Source of the DNA: Blasia pusilla
Taxonomy: Eukaryota; Marchantiophyta; Marchantiopsida; Blasiales
Reading direction: 5' to 3'
Assembly (NCBI GenBank): GCA_050084515.1
Contig: CM114272.1
Coordinates: forward strand, 44,516,001-44,580,000
Length of the DNA: 64,000 nt
Made by a program: the position numbers and the translations under genes
The notes under the pieces: model-generated
The model's database searches: none
Told to the model about the DNA's origin: nothing
Seen by the model: only the letters and a program-made list of their open reading frames with translations
In this document: positions 37,761-48,496 of the stretch, in pieces
Position numbering within the stretch: position 1 is the stretch's first letter
How the letters are laid out: each line of letters begins with the position of its first letter

Positions 37761-38301
37761 GTCAAGCTGGGTCCTTGAGCTTTGAAATCACTCGTCATCG
37801 TCCGAGAGCTCTTGCAAAATTACTTTTGGCCTTGCCCTCTCGAATTTTGGAATCGTTGGAAGTGACGATGGAGTCACTACCAATGGTGGGTCTGGAACCG
37901 GAGCTCTCGGCTTCGGTGGAAAGTTGTACGCCCCAACGAGCCTTTCGTATTCTGCCTTTGCCTCCTTGCAAAGGTCAAACAGTTCATTCCTTCCCTCGAG
38001 GCAGAGAATGTTCCTGCCACTCTACCAGGCGCCTTTGATACTTGCCCCTGAAAGTCCCACTAAGTCGAACACCAAGTCACCCGACCTTGAGCAGAGCTCG
38101 ATGAGCGTTTGCATTAGGGATGGCAACTTTTCCCTTCCTCCTAGAAGTGGGGTACCGTCTTGCATGTAAATTCCCGCAGGGGGAATTGTACAAACTATCT
38201 AAGCTATACCCATCTGAGCATGGATCCACAGGATCCTAGATCTTGAACACATGGAAATTGTGCTCGGGCCGAACGAAGCAGTAAACGTAGGAGTGGTCCA
38301 T
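37717..38301 (-). pseudogene. Methyltransferase exon with motif I-like box, broken
   Basis: It starts after a TTTACAG acceptor at 38302. LMQTLIELCSRSGDLVFDLV is followed by GLSGASIKGA and SGRNILCLEGRNELFDL. This matches the C-terminal motif I region of beta-class DNA methyltransferases (gDxVlDpFaGsGtt..aa..xgRn..g.E). Several glycines are changed. A TAG follows IKGAW, another stop lies near 38240, and a frameshift near 38127. The Pro-rich tail ends at 37788, or at FDDEANDFIE about 70 bp further. Confidence 0.7.
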
Positions 38302-38389
38302 CTGTAAAGAACCACGTTGGAAACAATGTCAGCAACAAGAAATAATGTGCAACACGTCACCAAAGAAGGCTTGACCCCAGAGAACTTTG

Positions 38390-38790
38390 GAGCAACCTGT
38401 CGGAGTCCGACGGGTTGTTTTGTCCTTGACCAACCCGTCGGAAGGCGACGGGTTGGTCTGGGACGGGTTGGCTTGCCTAGAGCAGCCCATGCTCGGCTGA
38501 GAGCAACCCGTCGCTTTCTGACGGGTTGCAGCTTTCCGGAAACACAAGGAAAAACCAAAAGCAACTGCAACCCGTCTGGTTCCGACGGGTTGCAGGTACA
38601 CCATGGTTTTCCCCGTGTTTCTAGGAAAGATGCAACCCGTCGGGTTCCGACGGGTTGCAGGTACACCACGGTTTTCCCTATGTTTCTGGGAAAGATTCAA
38701 CCCGTCGGAAACCGACGGGTTGCTCTTAGTCGAGCATGGGCTGCTCTAATCCAACAACCCGTCGCCTTCCGATGGGTTGCTCACGGAAAA
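38390..38790. repeat. Palindromic repeat cluster in intron (about 7 copies)
   Basis: Copies of CAACCCGTCGGA...TCCGACGGGTTG (two 12-bp inverted arms) at about 38393, 38430, 38502, 38570, 38631, 38697 and 38753. All fall inside the 38302-38857 intron. Confidence 0.92.
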
Positions 38791-38857
38791 AAACATCAGA
38801 GATATACTATCTGAAATTCACACGCATTGAGATTATACTACAGGAATTGAGCCTTAC

Positions 38858-39290
38858 CCGAATCTGACTCGTCGCGGATCGGAGTGGGTACTCGTTTTTT
38901 ATGATCCACGATTGCGCCATCCTCCACTTTAGCGACCTCTTGACGCACTGGAGGTTGAAGAGCTCGTCCTCGCTCCCTCCAGTCAACACTAAGAAGCAGC
39001 CCCTGTCACTCAGATAGGCGTCTGCAAAGGAGAACAATAGCGCACTTTGGTCATAAGAGAGCGGCACATTCCACTCGGTACCCGTCGACGGATTTCGCCC
39101 TGATTTGCAACCCGAGGGCAGATCAGCGATCAAGAGATCCACCGCAACCTCTTCGACCACTCCATTCACCGTCCAGGCAGCGTGCCCGTTTCGTTGGAGC
39201 TTCCGTCCCAGCGTTGTCAATTTATCAATGGCTGGTGTCGACGCTTGAGAACTGAAGCTTTTCAGCTCATCCAGTAAAGGAGTGAACTGA
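38858..39290 (-). pseudogene. Methyltransferase exon with motif IV-like box
   Basis: The frame reads through FTPLLDELKSFSSQ and then VAVDLLIADLPSG, matching the motif IV position of N6-adenine/N4-cytosine methyltransferases (normally D/N/S-P-P-Y/W/F; here DLPSG, so possibly altered). FADAYLSDRGCFLVLTGG follows, as expected of the strand after motif IV. It ends at a GTAAGG donor at 38857. No stop lies inside. Confidence 0.65.
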
Positions 39291-40919
39291 AGGAGGATGC
39301 TTGTCCGGGTCGTTGTTTGTCTGTGTCTTCCCGGGATGATGGACTGTATTCTCCTTCTGACAACCTTGGCACCTCTCGCTTCTGCTTCTCCCGAGTCTGC
39401 GGACGGCTTATCGGGGTCTCTATGACCTTAGACTCTGGTGGGGTTTTCTTCGCCGAGGACCTGGTCCGACCCTCTCTCCCCGCTCGCCTGGACGATTCCG
39501 CCTCTGGCCTTGAATCTTCAGCCTCTCTTTGGGAAGACTCAGCCTCAGAAATTTTCCCTCCCCTCGCCTTGCCTTTGAGACCCGTTGTGGATTTGTCTTT
39601 GGCTGTGCGGACCTTGGAAGCCAACTCAGCTGTCTCGTGGGCTTGCTCATCGCATCTCCTCCTCTGAAGTCTTCAGGCTGCACAAAATTGGGGATGTCGT
39701 CTTGTCCTGAGGCCACTGCATCATGAAGCACTCGTAAATCCTTATCGGTGATGTCTTCAAGGTCGTTGAAGTCAAGCCAAATGGGGCAATTCTCCACCTC
39801 CCAATCGGACATGTGCAGCCCCATCTCCATGTCGTACATGGAGAATGTCTCTCCATCAGGCGGCGAAGCCCACAATTTCAAGGTTTCCGGTAATTTTCCC
39901 CAGGTATCTCTATTCTTACACTGGACAAGGTACCTGAAGACCATCCGTTGGATAGCTTTTACTCGAACTGAATCGGCCGTCTGCTCCTGTAGATCTCGCT
40001 TCTTCTTTGCTTGATCCTGTTTGTTCCCCTCGATTTCTTCGTCTAGCTCTGCCTGAGGGAGGACGCAAACCTTGAACATTGTCTTGAATCCTGGGTTTTT
40101 GATTGGCTTGTCCCGGATGTCGTCGAGCCAAACCTCGAAATCTACAGAACTTTCCAGGTTTGCTTCATATGGAATGGGCTCTAATCTTCTAAGCTCGCTT
40201 GGGACCGTCGGCCAAAGACGGACTTCCGATAACCCGCAGCGCGCCCCGGTAACGACCATTTGCGTAGCCCGTGGGAGATCATCGGATCGGACACACCGGA
40301 GGATGGTGTGCCGCCCTCTTCGGGCCTCAGGCCCTCGAGACGATTTTCATCAGTCGGATGCTCCTAAACTCGCTTATGACGGACAACGCAAACCGATGCA
40401 CGCAATCCAGGGACACTTTCTCCCCAATCCGACCTTGCGGATCTTCATCCCTTTTCCGCTGGCGCTTGATAATCGCCTTGGCTCCTTGTAAAACTCGGAC
40501 CAAGTTGGGGTTGAGAATGTTGATGTATCGCTGCATCTTGCTTGCCGTGTATTTTGTGGTCGCAGATATCGCGGCTTGATGAATTTTCAGCGCTCAGACC
40601 AGATACTTTCTCCCTCCGCTCCAACTCCGGTCGCGCTCTTCTTTGCGGCTTTGTATCTTCGACCAGCAAAGGATGGTTACGGCTGCATCTTGGGAAATAA
40701 ACTTATTTGCCCAAGTTTTCTTCTTTATCTGTGCACCCTTTGCAAGCATCTGATTTACCAAGGCGTCGCCCAAGAACCCCTTGTACTCTGCCGGGTGCAT
40801 TGTAAGCACCTTCTTCACCCGATCGCAGTCCTAGATCCAGTGGTGGGTGACATTCCCCTCCAATACAATCCTGCACATCCAAACTCAACCCGTTAGAAAA
40901 TTTGTAAGTTACATGGGTT

Positions 40920-41515
40920 CCTGCAACCCGTCGGACTCCGACGAGTCGTCACAGCTCAAGGTCGGATTCTAGCAACGAGCTAAATGATGCAACCCGTCGG
41001 AGTCCGACGGATTGCATTCACATTTGTGAATGCCTGGTTTCAACCCATCGGACTCCGACGGGTTGTCAGATATTCCGTATCAAATGTGAACATAGCAACC
41101 CGTCGGAGTCCGACACGTTGCGCAATTGAATGGAAACTTGGAATTTGTCACGAAATTTGCTAAACCAACTTCCGAAGACAACCCGTCGAACTCCGACGAG
41201 TTTCTTTCGGCCAAAAACATAAAAAAAACCTCCAAACAGTTTCGAGTCAAGCAACTTGTCGATGTGACGGGTTGCTTTGGGCCAAAAACATACTAAACCT
41301 GTGGTCAGTCGAACAACTCGTCGGAGTCCGACGAGTTGCTTTCTTCAAAAAACATCCTAAAAAGGCGAAGTCCGACGAGTTGCTTTCGGCAAAAAAAACC
41401 TAACCCATTCATCAATCAAGCAACTCGTCGGAGTCCGACGAGTTGCGTTTGGCCAAAAGCATCCCAACAACAGTGCCAATCCAAACAACTTGTCGGATTG
41501 CGACGGTTTGCAGCA
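40920..41515. repeat. Palindromic repeat cluster in intron (about 10 copies)
   Basis: About ten copies at 46-83 bp spacing (about 40923, 40988, 41041, 41096, 41180, 41249, 41313, 41359, 41420 and 41485). All lie inside the 40871-41528 intron. The copy at about 41420 is a perfect palindrome, with arms CAACTCGTCGGA and its complement. Confidence 0.93.
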
Positions 41516-41528
41516 AGAAGATACTTAC

Positions 41529-42001
41529 GTGTTCATGGCATGCATTGCCATCTCCACCGTCGCCATGTGATGAGGGAATGGATGAAGGACCACTGCCTTC
41601 ACGCAAAAATGTGCCTCCAAGGAGTTGGGCCGCTCCTCTGCAAACTTGGTCCATGCCATGAACCTGTGATTTCCATCCCAGATGAAGAAATACAGATTCC
41701 CCATCCAGCTGAATTCCGTGCCCTCTACTTGCCTTCTGAAATCCTTGTCTCTTATCCTACAGAATGTGTCGAGCTTATCCAAGTCCTCCTCCGTAACCAG
41801 GGCTTGGGTTCCATGCTCGTCGTAAGGCTGAACATAGAAGGGAGGAAAGTTGTCGACATAGGATGTTGTCGCCGCCGATTGTTTAAGCTTCGCGATGTCC
41901 TTGTCGGACTGAATTTCGCGAACGTATTCCATTGTCCGCAATCGGCAGAGTGGAATCCTCGGTGCGTTGTGGCCCTCCATCAGTGCCATCTGCTTTACCA
42001 C
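41529..42001 (-). pseudogene. Exon 2: ParB-like segment
   Basis: It follows a CTGACAG acceptor and joins exon 1 in phase 0. It is open for 157 codons and ends at a GTAAGTAT donor. VREIQSDKDIAKLKQ is followed by the segment WMGNLYFFIWDGNHRFMAW. The DGNHR box with a downstream hydrophobic helix is typical of ParB-like/Srx nuclease-fold domains. In phage and mobile DNA such domains are often fused to DNA methyltransferases. No disabling change is seen in this exon. Confidence 0.65.
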
Positions 42002-42091
42002 CTGTCAGAACCGGGACAAGATCAATAAGCTACAGTGAATTCCCAATGAATTGCAATTCACATAATTCAAAAAACCCAGATCCTCTCTTAC

Positions 42092-42721
42092 CCGCTCGAA
42101 AATTGGGTCGGTTTCTTGACCAGCCAACTTGTCTGAGACGGCAGCTAGCAAATCGACTGGTAACTCGTCGATCCGATAGAGGTTGATGTCTTCCTCCGGG
42201 CTTGGAGACGAGAATGATTGCTCTCCAGCTTCTTCGGCAATGTCCACCATCTCCACGCTGGCGGTCCTCATGACCTCATCGTCCGTGATTTGAACTTCTG
42301 GCGTTTCCGCTATGTTGATTGTGTCCCCGGACTTCATCGGGGACATTTCCCGCATCTCAACACTTTCGGTTGGACGGACAGGGCTATCGTCAATGGCTAT
42401 CACTTTTTCCCTCCTCGCTTTAGCCAATTCTGCTCTCCTCACCCACACGTCCAGATGCTTCTTTTCTCTCTTTTTGTCGGCGATCCTTTTCTTCAAGGCC
42501 TATGACGTCTCAGCCTCTGCGTTCTGTCTATCGAGCGCCTCTTGAACACGTCTCGCAAGAAGCTCCTGGTTGTGCATCTCCGCTTCCCTTTCCCGCTCCT
42601 CGATTTCCTGTTGCCTAATTTTGTTTTCCGAACGAGGCCCTGGAGATGCTGACGCAGGAGTCCTAATGGACTTCGGAGTGAAGCTCCCAGACTTGTTTGC
42701 TTGAGATTTTTTCCTCGTCAT
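42092..42721 (-). pseudogene. Exon 1 of the ParB/methyltransferase gene: coiled-coil N-terminus
   Basis: ATG at 42721 begins MTRKKSQANKS. A Glu/Arg-rich helix (IRQQEIEEREREAEMHNQEL) follows, then a TAG at 42502-42500 where a coiled-coil Gln would fit, then LKKRIADKKREKKHLDVW and an acidic stretch. It ends FER before a perfect GTAAGAG donor at 42091. Apart from the one stop the exon is open for 210 codons. Confidence 0.75.
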
Positions 42722-42811
42722 TTTTCCCGGAAATGCCTCCACCTATGTCCACGATGAATCGCTTGATCAGTCGCCAGTCTGATGTCGAGATGAGTCGCCT
42801 TGATGGGTAGC

Positions 42812-42907
42812 TCGAATCGTCTCGCGATCGTTCAGTCGAACCGTCTCGCGATCGTTCAGTCGAACCGTCTCGCTCTCTTTCCCTCGTATCGACTCGCGAT
42901 GACTCGC
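42812..42907. repeat. 24-bp tandem repeat, four copies, in the divergent spacer
   Basis: Copies at 42812, 42836, 42860 and 42884 with core CGTCTCGCGATCGTTCAG; the last two are degenerate. Each full copy contains the palindrome CGCGATCG. It sits about 90-190 bp before the start of the ParB/methyltransferase gene, in its likely promoter. Confidence 0.92.
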
Positions 42908-43101
42908 CGTGTGAAACGCCCCTTGGTATCTGATCAGCTGCTGCGCGGGAGCAAGAGGAATGGAGATCGAAAAATGAGAAACCGGAAATGAACAATTTCT
43001 GCCCTATTTATACTTTTCTAGCCGTTGGGCAGACCGTTGGGTCCCGTCGTCCTTTTGACGGCGACGTGCCGGCCGTTACGGAAGTCCGGACGCGAAAAAT
43101 G

Positions 43102-43790
43102 GCAACCCGTCGAAGTCCGACAGGTTGCGCGCCTCCGCCGTCCTGGGAAGATAACGCGAGGTGCGCGAGCAACCCGTCGAAGACCGACGGGTTGAGCGCC
43201 TCCACCGTCTTTGGACAAGAACGCGAGGTACCCGCGCAACCCGTCGGAGACCGACAGGTTGCGCGCCTCCGCCATCTTCGGACAAGAACGAGGCGTACCC
43301 GCGCAACCCGTTGGAGACCAAAATGTTGCGCGCCTCCGGCATCTTCAGACAAGAAAGGGACGTACCCGCGCAATCCGTCAGAGACCGTTGCGTTGCACGA
43401 TTCCCTCGTCAAGGGTTAACAATGCGGGCTTCCCGTGCAACTCGTCGGAGTCCGACAGGTTGCACGCTTCCTTCATGTAAGCGAAACAAGGCGAGGCCCT
43501 TGCGCAACCCGTCGGAGGGCGACGGGTTGCACACCTTGCCGTCTTTGGGCAAATAGGTGCGGCACCCACGGAACTCGTCGGGAACAGACGGTTTGCACGC
43601 CTCCGACATCTTCGGGCAAGAAGGAGCGGTATCCGAGCAACTCGTCGGAGAGCGACGAGTTGCCAGCTTCGACCATGTTTGCATTTGAAGGTAAGGCAAA
43701 AGCGTGCAACCCGTCCGAAGCCGATGGGTTGCACGCTTCGCTTAGCTTGGGTTAATTGTTGAGTTACCAGGACTCCGACGGGTTCCAAAA
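43102..43790. repeat. 67-bp minisatellite carrying the palindrome, about 10 copies
   Basis: Unit starts at 43102, 43169, 43236, 43303, 43370, 43437, 43504, about 43571, 43636 and 43705: a period of 67 with slight slips at the end. Each unit opens with GCAACCCGTCGGAG and its complement, followed by a GCGCCTCCGCC-like linker. It lies between the two divergent genes. ORFs across it on both strands are repeat artefacts. Confidence 0.95.
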
Positions 43791-43971
43791 AAATGAAGTG
43801 TGCTTCGCAACCCACGTCTCTGCTTCCCAAATCTGGTAACACATTGCAACAGAATTGAATTTGTTGCAACAGAATTGGATCCATTGTGTCAGACAATGTC
43901 ATCTACCGAACTTCATCTTGTCAGTAAAAATCTGTCAAGAGTATCTGTTTTCCTATTCACTATAAATTAAA

Positions 43972-44004
43972 AATTCTCATTCTCATTCTCATTCTCATTC
44001 TCAC
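43972..44004. repeat. (ATTCTC)n hexamer repeat
   Basis: Five units or so, ending about 25 bp before the ATG at 44031. It lies in the probable 5' UTR or promoter of the transposase gene. Confidence 0.9.
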
Positions 44005-44572
44005 CCTCCTCCCGTACAAAATTTCTGGGAATGGATAATTATGTGAAGCTCACTTGTGGCAGTCATCTGGCGGCCCTTCCTCAAACAGAAATCATTCGAC
44101 CGCAAGCTCGTGAGTCTTTCATAGCAGTGGATGAAATTTTCTCTCTGTTCGATTTCTTCTCCAAATTGGAACCATCTTTGTATCCAAAGATGTTAGGGTG
44201 GACGGTACGGAAGACATAATAGGTGAGACAGTCCAGCCTATGACTGCAGACCGTAAAGTATGGAATCTCCTACCTCTAGCAAATGGTCAATACAGAGTTT
44301 ACGGCTTGCCCCTGAATTCATCTGTTTCCCAAGTAGACGGCGGAGAATTTCCTAGTGCTCCGAGCTCTACGTTTGCAACTCCTAGCTCAGTACATCCGGC
44401 TTCGACTCCAACTTCACACGCTCGTATCAATGTTGTTCTTCCTAAAGAGATTCCGGATGTTATCAACCTCAGTGGATCTGTCGGACACCAACGCGGCCCT
44501 CTGTCCGCCTACTCGTTCCTCTTGCGAGTATCAGGTGTGCGCCCCTTCATGAGTGGCTCCCATGTGTGTTAG

Positions 44573-46527
44573 ATACTTTTGGGACTCTAGTTAGGTGAGT
44601 AGAAGGAGCTAGAACAACAATCTGCAATTTAAATGGGATCATTGGTGCCATTCGGACCAAGATAGTGGCAGCTCACATATCAGAGTTGGGACAAGAAATT
44701 AGCTTCATTTGTCCATGCTTACAACTCGGTGAGAAGAGCACCACAGGGGAAAAGTCCCTACTTCTTGGTGTATGGGGAGAACCTCTCCCGGTAGTAGAGT
44801 TGGAGTTGAAGACTGATCATACTCTAGAAGGGCACTTCCAACTGAAGGTGGCAAAGATAGCAGTGGATATGATTGATGCCCTAGAGGAGGAGAGAAAGGC
44901 AAAGCATTAGAGAAGACCAAGGCCGTTCAAAGACCAAAGGAAGATGAGGTTTGATAACCGAATACAACATGATCCAGTGAAGGAGGGGACATGGTGCGAT
45001 GTATGATAGTCGACCCCAAAAGTTTCGGAAAGCTACACATTTCGATTGTTTAGGCCTTATCGGTGAGGAGCAACAGGGAAGTAATTATCGGTGAGGAGAT
45101 CAGGTGAGATCAAAGTGGAGCAAAGCAGGAAGTAATTATCGGTGAGGAGATCGGGTGAGATCAGGTGAGGAGCAAAGAGGAAGTAATTATCACCGAGGAG
45201 ATCAGGTGAGATCGGTGAGAGAAGAGGAAGTAATTATCAGTGAGGAGATCAGGTGAGATCGGTGAGGAGCAACAGGAAGTAATTATCGGTGAGGAGATCA
45301 GGTGAGATCATGTGAGGAGCGGTGAGGAGATCAGGTGAGATCGGGAGCACCAAGGGAATCTCGAACCAGCTTGAGAAGAAGCAAGCTTGGGAAATGCTAA
45401 TGAGAACAGGTTCAAGTAGATGAGGTCGAAATTTCAGGCAAAGTAGATGCCTTGGAGTAGATGCTTAGGGGAGGTAGATTTTTAGGAAGTTAGGAACCCA
45501 GAATACCAAAGAAGCTCAAGGAAGAAGAGGGCTCTCAACTTCACTTATAAATACTCTGGTGGGTTTGCTTGAAGGGGCATAGACATCTTTGTTGGCTAGT
45601 AGACACTCGATCTCTTGAGCCAAGCTAACCAACACGTTTTGTGCTCCTGTGTCTAGGTAGTGTGTAGTGTGCTTGAAGGGGGCTAAGACTAAGAAGGTCT
45701 CTCATGTACTCTATGATTTTGTGATACACTGGAGGTAGCCCTGTGAAATGAGTTCACACCATTGCCTTGTATCCGAGTATGTGCATGATTGAGTGATGAG
45801 TTGGGGAGGGCTTGATGAAGGGAGATTCTTGGAGATGATTCAACTAATCATTCAAAAGTGCAGGGAGAGGACAAGAGGGTCTACCAAAGAGAGGGAGGCA
45901 AGCTTGGGTTCCAAGATTGTGCTCCACCAAGGTGTGCTTGGAAAGCTTGTTATTCGCCCCACCTAAGCTTGGCCTTTGACACCAATCACATGATTACTTC
46001 AGGGTGTGACAACTTGGACTTCAGTCTGGTAAGTGATAAGAGTTAGTGAGTGGAGAGAGAGAGAGGGTCATGCTTGAGCTCCCTTGTAGGTAGAAGACCA
46101 TGGGCTCGGCTGTTAAGTCTCCTACTACCGAACAAGAAGGAGAACAGCAGATCAGCAAGGTACGAGGAGAAGAAGAAGGTGATTGCACTACCGATCGGTT
46201 AGGAGTCGGGTGTACTTTAGAGGATGCCTTGGTACATTCAACTAGTCCAAGGCAGCACATTGGAGGACCTTATGCTTCCGTGGTCATCCTCGACTGTGAA
46301 TTCTAAGTAGAGTGTGCTTGTTGGGTTCCACTGGCCACTCCACTCAAAGCACTCAAGAGAAAGGAAGGAGTTTTGGTTAGTAGGGTGAGGATAGGATTGT
46401 GATCTTGAAGTGGAGAGAGTTCCCCAGCCTCTTAAGGTAAAGAGGTGGGGTTCTGATGAGTTAAGGAGTATATCTTGCAGATCTGATCTTCTGATCTGGC
46501 CCTAAGCTCTTACATGGGACCGAACTG
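44573..46527 (+). mobile_element. Ty3/gypsy fragment inserted into the MULE gene
   Basis: About 44640-45010 encodes broken integrase tail text: YFL-like, VELELKTDHTLEGHFQLKVA, then MIDALEEERKAKH and RIQHDPVKEGTW, the C-terminal integrase block of plant gypsy elements. A tandem repeat follows at 45055-45345. The rest (45.4-46.5 kb) may be LTR and leader sequence. I could not see target-site duplications. It splits the MULE reading frame, so it arrived after that gene. Confidence 0.65.
45055..45345. repeat. Tandem repeat, about 50-bp period, 5-6 copies
   Basis: AAGTAATTATC recurs at about 45080, 45130, 45181, 45228 and 45278, each followed by GGTGAGGAGATCAGGTGAGATC or a close variant. It lies inside the inserted gypsy fragment, after the integrase tail. 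Confidence 0.92.
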
Positions 46528-48096
46528 GTGGAACTAGCAACAGTTTCACCTGGGTTGTGTGCTGGCCATGTATTACCTAGTGAGACATCAGGCAATAGTT
46601 TGCTTTCGTCTCTGGCCTTGAAAATGTTCAAGCACATTTTTGTCGACGAGCTGCCACCCACGTACGATGGTAATTGCATTTTTGAGTTGCCTCCACTTGC
46701 TGCTCCTGCTCAAAAGAAAGATGGAGGACACCTGAAGGGTATGGACAGAAAGTCTGATTGTCATCGATGGTGCAGGCTTCAACGGACTAGTGCTTCAATT
46801 CCAGATGGTCCTTGGATTGCCTCCCGCCGCCAATGCGTGGGAGCCTTGGAGTGTAGAAGTCCAGCATGCCCGTATTTAGAGCGCAACGGGCGAGTCAATA
46901 TGTCGCAATTCCCCCCCAAGAATGCAGAAACTCCATACAAGGTCGGTGCCACCATACCGCCGGGAGGCCATCGATGTCCTCATTGTCAGGCATCGCCCTT
47001 CTGCGTTGGAGCGTGTCCTGCATACATATTTTTAATTGTCCACGACTTGGGCTCCACGTCAGAGTACACAAGGCTGGCAGTTCATGTTGGCTCCCACACT
47101 CATCCTGTGACCGATGCAATTCAGAGACACATCAAGGAGGATGTGGCGAAGAAAGTTGCTGAGGGCTACAGAAACTCTCTGGGTTCAAAGCCCGGAGTGA
47201 TCAAGCTCACAACGGCATCACAAATTTGTGAACAATTGCTTGGAATCCCTGGACAGGGCGAGATCACGGCGGCTGAGGAGAAACAACTGTGGGAAAATCT
47301 CGCATTTCTCGTTGATCCTGAATGCTTCCGGAATTTGCTGCGTCAAATACGAGTTCTGGATGGAAAGACGGCCGAAATGGATGCCATTGCCAGAATCAAG
47401 GCCAACTCCAGATTTCCATTCATTCAGAGATGGCAGTTCATGGGCCAAGGAGGCAAGGGATCTAGGGCCTATGTCTTCAAAATGTCAACCACAGGTCCGT
47501 CGAGTGGCCTCGATCTCATAGATCGAATGAGGGAAGGGGAAGATCTTTACGGCAGCTGGGTAAGCTTTGATATTTGCTACAGAGTGCTGAACGGATGGTT
47601 GACGATGGGTGCTCATGTTTATGACCATGTGGAGAAGGGGCTCAAAACTATATTTGTCTGTGAAGTAAAGCGTAAGACGTTGGCGTTTGAAGATATCTTT
47701 GGTTACTCTTATTGGAGGTGGTGAAGGAAAACAAAAGGCCACCTCCGGAAATTTATGGGTTCATGGCGGACAATGCACAACCTGGGTGGATTGCTATCCG
47801 GGAAGTGTTAGGGTGGAGAGGTTCAACCGGAGAGGAAAAGGTCGGATGCTTTCCATTGGCAACAGTCTGTGACCCGGTACACCAAATCTTGCATCAAGGA
47901 GAATAAGAGGACAGAGCATGTCACTCTACTCCAACGCTGCAAGGACAGCAAAACCTTGAAGCAAGCCATGGAATGCTAGGAAGAACTTCATGGTTGGTGG
48001 AGGAAGCATGCGATTGAGGGGAAGTACAAAGAGTTGTGCTCTTGGTTGAGTTGGTGGACTGTACGTATGAGACAATGGGGAAACTTCATGCGGTAG
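46528..48096 (+). pseudogene. MULE transposase: zinc finger and DDE-like core
   Basis: RRQCVGALECRSPACPYLE and, downstream, CPHCQASPFC and VGSHTHPV form a Cys/His pattern like the GCM/WRKY-type finger at the N-terminus of many MULE transposases. YGSWVSFDICYRV (about 47545) may hold the first Asp and FMADNAQPGWIAIRE (about 47763) the second. After a frame change the text reads FHWQQSVTRYTKSCIKENKR, the 'C..H' region that precedes the last acidic residue. The frame is open for 398 codons to 47724, then shifts. Confidence 0.78.
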
Positions 48097-48204
48097 GTGA
48101 GTTCACTATTTTGTCTTGTCAAGCTCAGGCTGAGAATTTTTTGTAAAGTTGCAGCTCAAGTTGAGAAGCGTGGGAACTATAGGGATTTCAAACCGAAAAA
48201 ACCA

Positions 48205-48440
48205 AGCAAGCTGTCGGATGCGACGGGTTGCATCCAGAATTTGGTGCAACCCGAGTGTGCAACCCGACGGAAACCGACGGGTCGCAGAGTTGTTCATGGG
48301 ATGCCTCGGCCTTGCAACCCGTCTAAATCCGAGAGTTGAGTAGGTGGGTTTAGGGTTGCAACATGTCGGGACCCGACGGGTCGCAGAGTCGTTCATGGGA
48401 TTCCTCGGCCTTGCAACCCGTCTGGTTCCGACAGGTAGCT
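48205..48440. repeat. Palindromic repeat cluster in the MULE intron (about 5 copies)
   Basis: Copies at about 48208, 48254, 48313, 48356 and 48412, of the same family as at 38.4, 41 and 43 kb. All lie inside the 48097-48496 intron and none in the flanking exons. Confidence 0.9.
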
Positions 48441-48496
48441 TATGTCTTTGACTGCTGAGTTATTTTCGTTCCCTTCTAACATTGCCGTCGTTGCAG

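Larger units (their letters stand above)
37717..42721 (-). pseudogene. ParB-like / DNA methyltransferase gene, multi-exon, broken
   Basis: Minus-strand exons: 42721-42092, 42001-41529, 40870-about 39262 (three frames), then a segment from about 39290 to 38858, and 38301 to about 37717. The introns 42091-42002, 41528-40871 and 38857-38302 are clean GT-AG. Exon 1 encodes a basic start (MTRKKSQANKS) and a coiled coil. Exon 2 has FIWDGNHRFMAWTKFAEERP, like the DGxHR core of ParB/Srx folds. The last two exons hold a methyltransferase. In-frame stops (at 42500, about 40825 and about 40601), plus frameshifts near 40330, 39655, 39310 and 38127, kill it. It diverges from a Mutator-type transposase gene 1.3 kb away. 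The ParB and methyltransferase assignments rest on motifs only. Confidence 0.7.

Noticed and set aside
38199-38814. Plus- and minus-strand ORFs with repeated ATRRVPTGC-type peptides
   Set aside because: They lie in an intron and are translations of the palindromic repeat.
39317-40579. Plus-strand ORFs opposite the methyltransferase gene
   Set aside because: They mirror the minus-strand frames, which have better motif and splice support.
43102-43790. CRISPR-like array (short palindromic repeats at regular spacing)
   Set aside because: The whole 67-bp unit is repeated, including the linker, so there are no unique spacers. No cas genes are present, and the genome is a plant's.
43008-43902. Several 80-170-residue ORFs on both strands over the 43-kb array
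   Set aside because: They encode the same Arg/Pro/Thr-rich peptide again and again (the translated palindrome) and exist in almost every frame.
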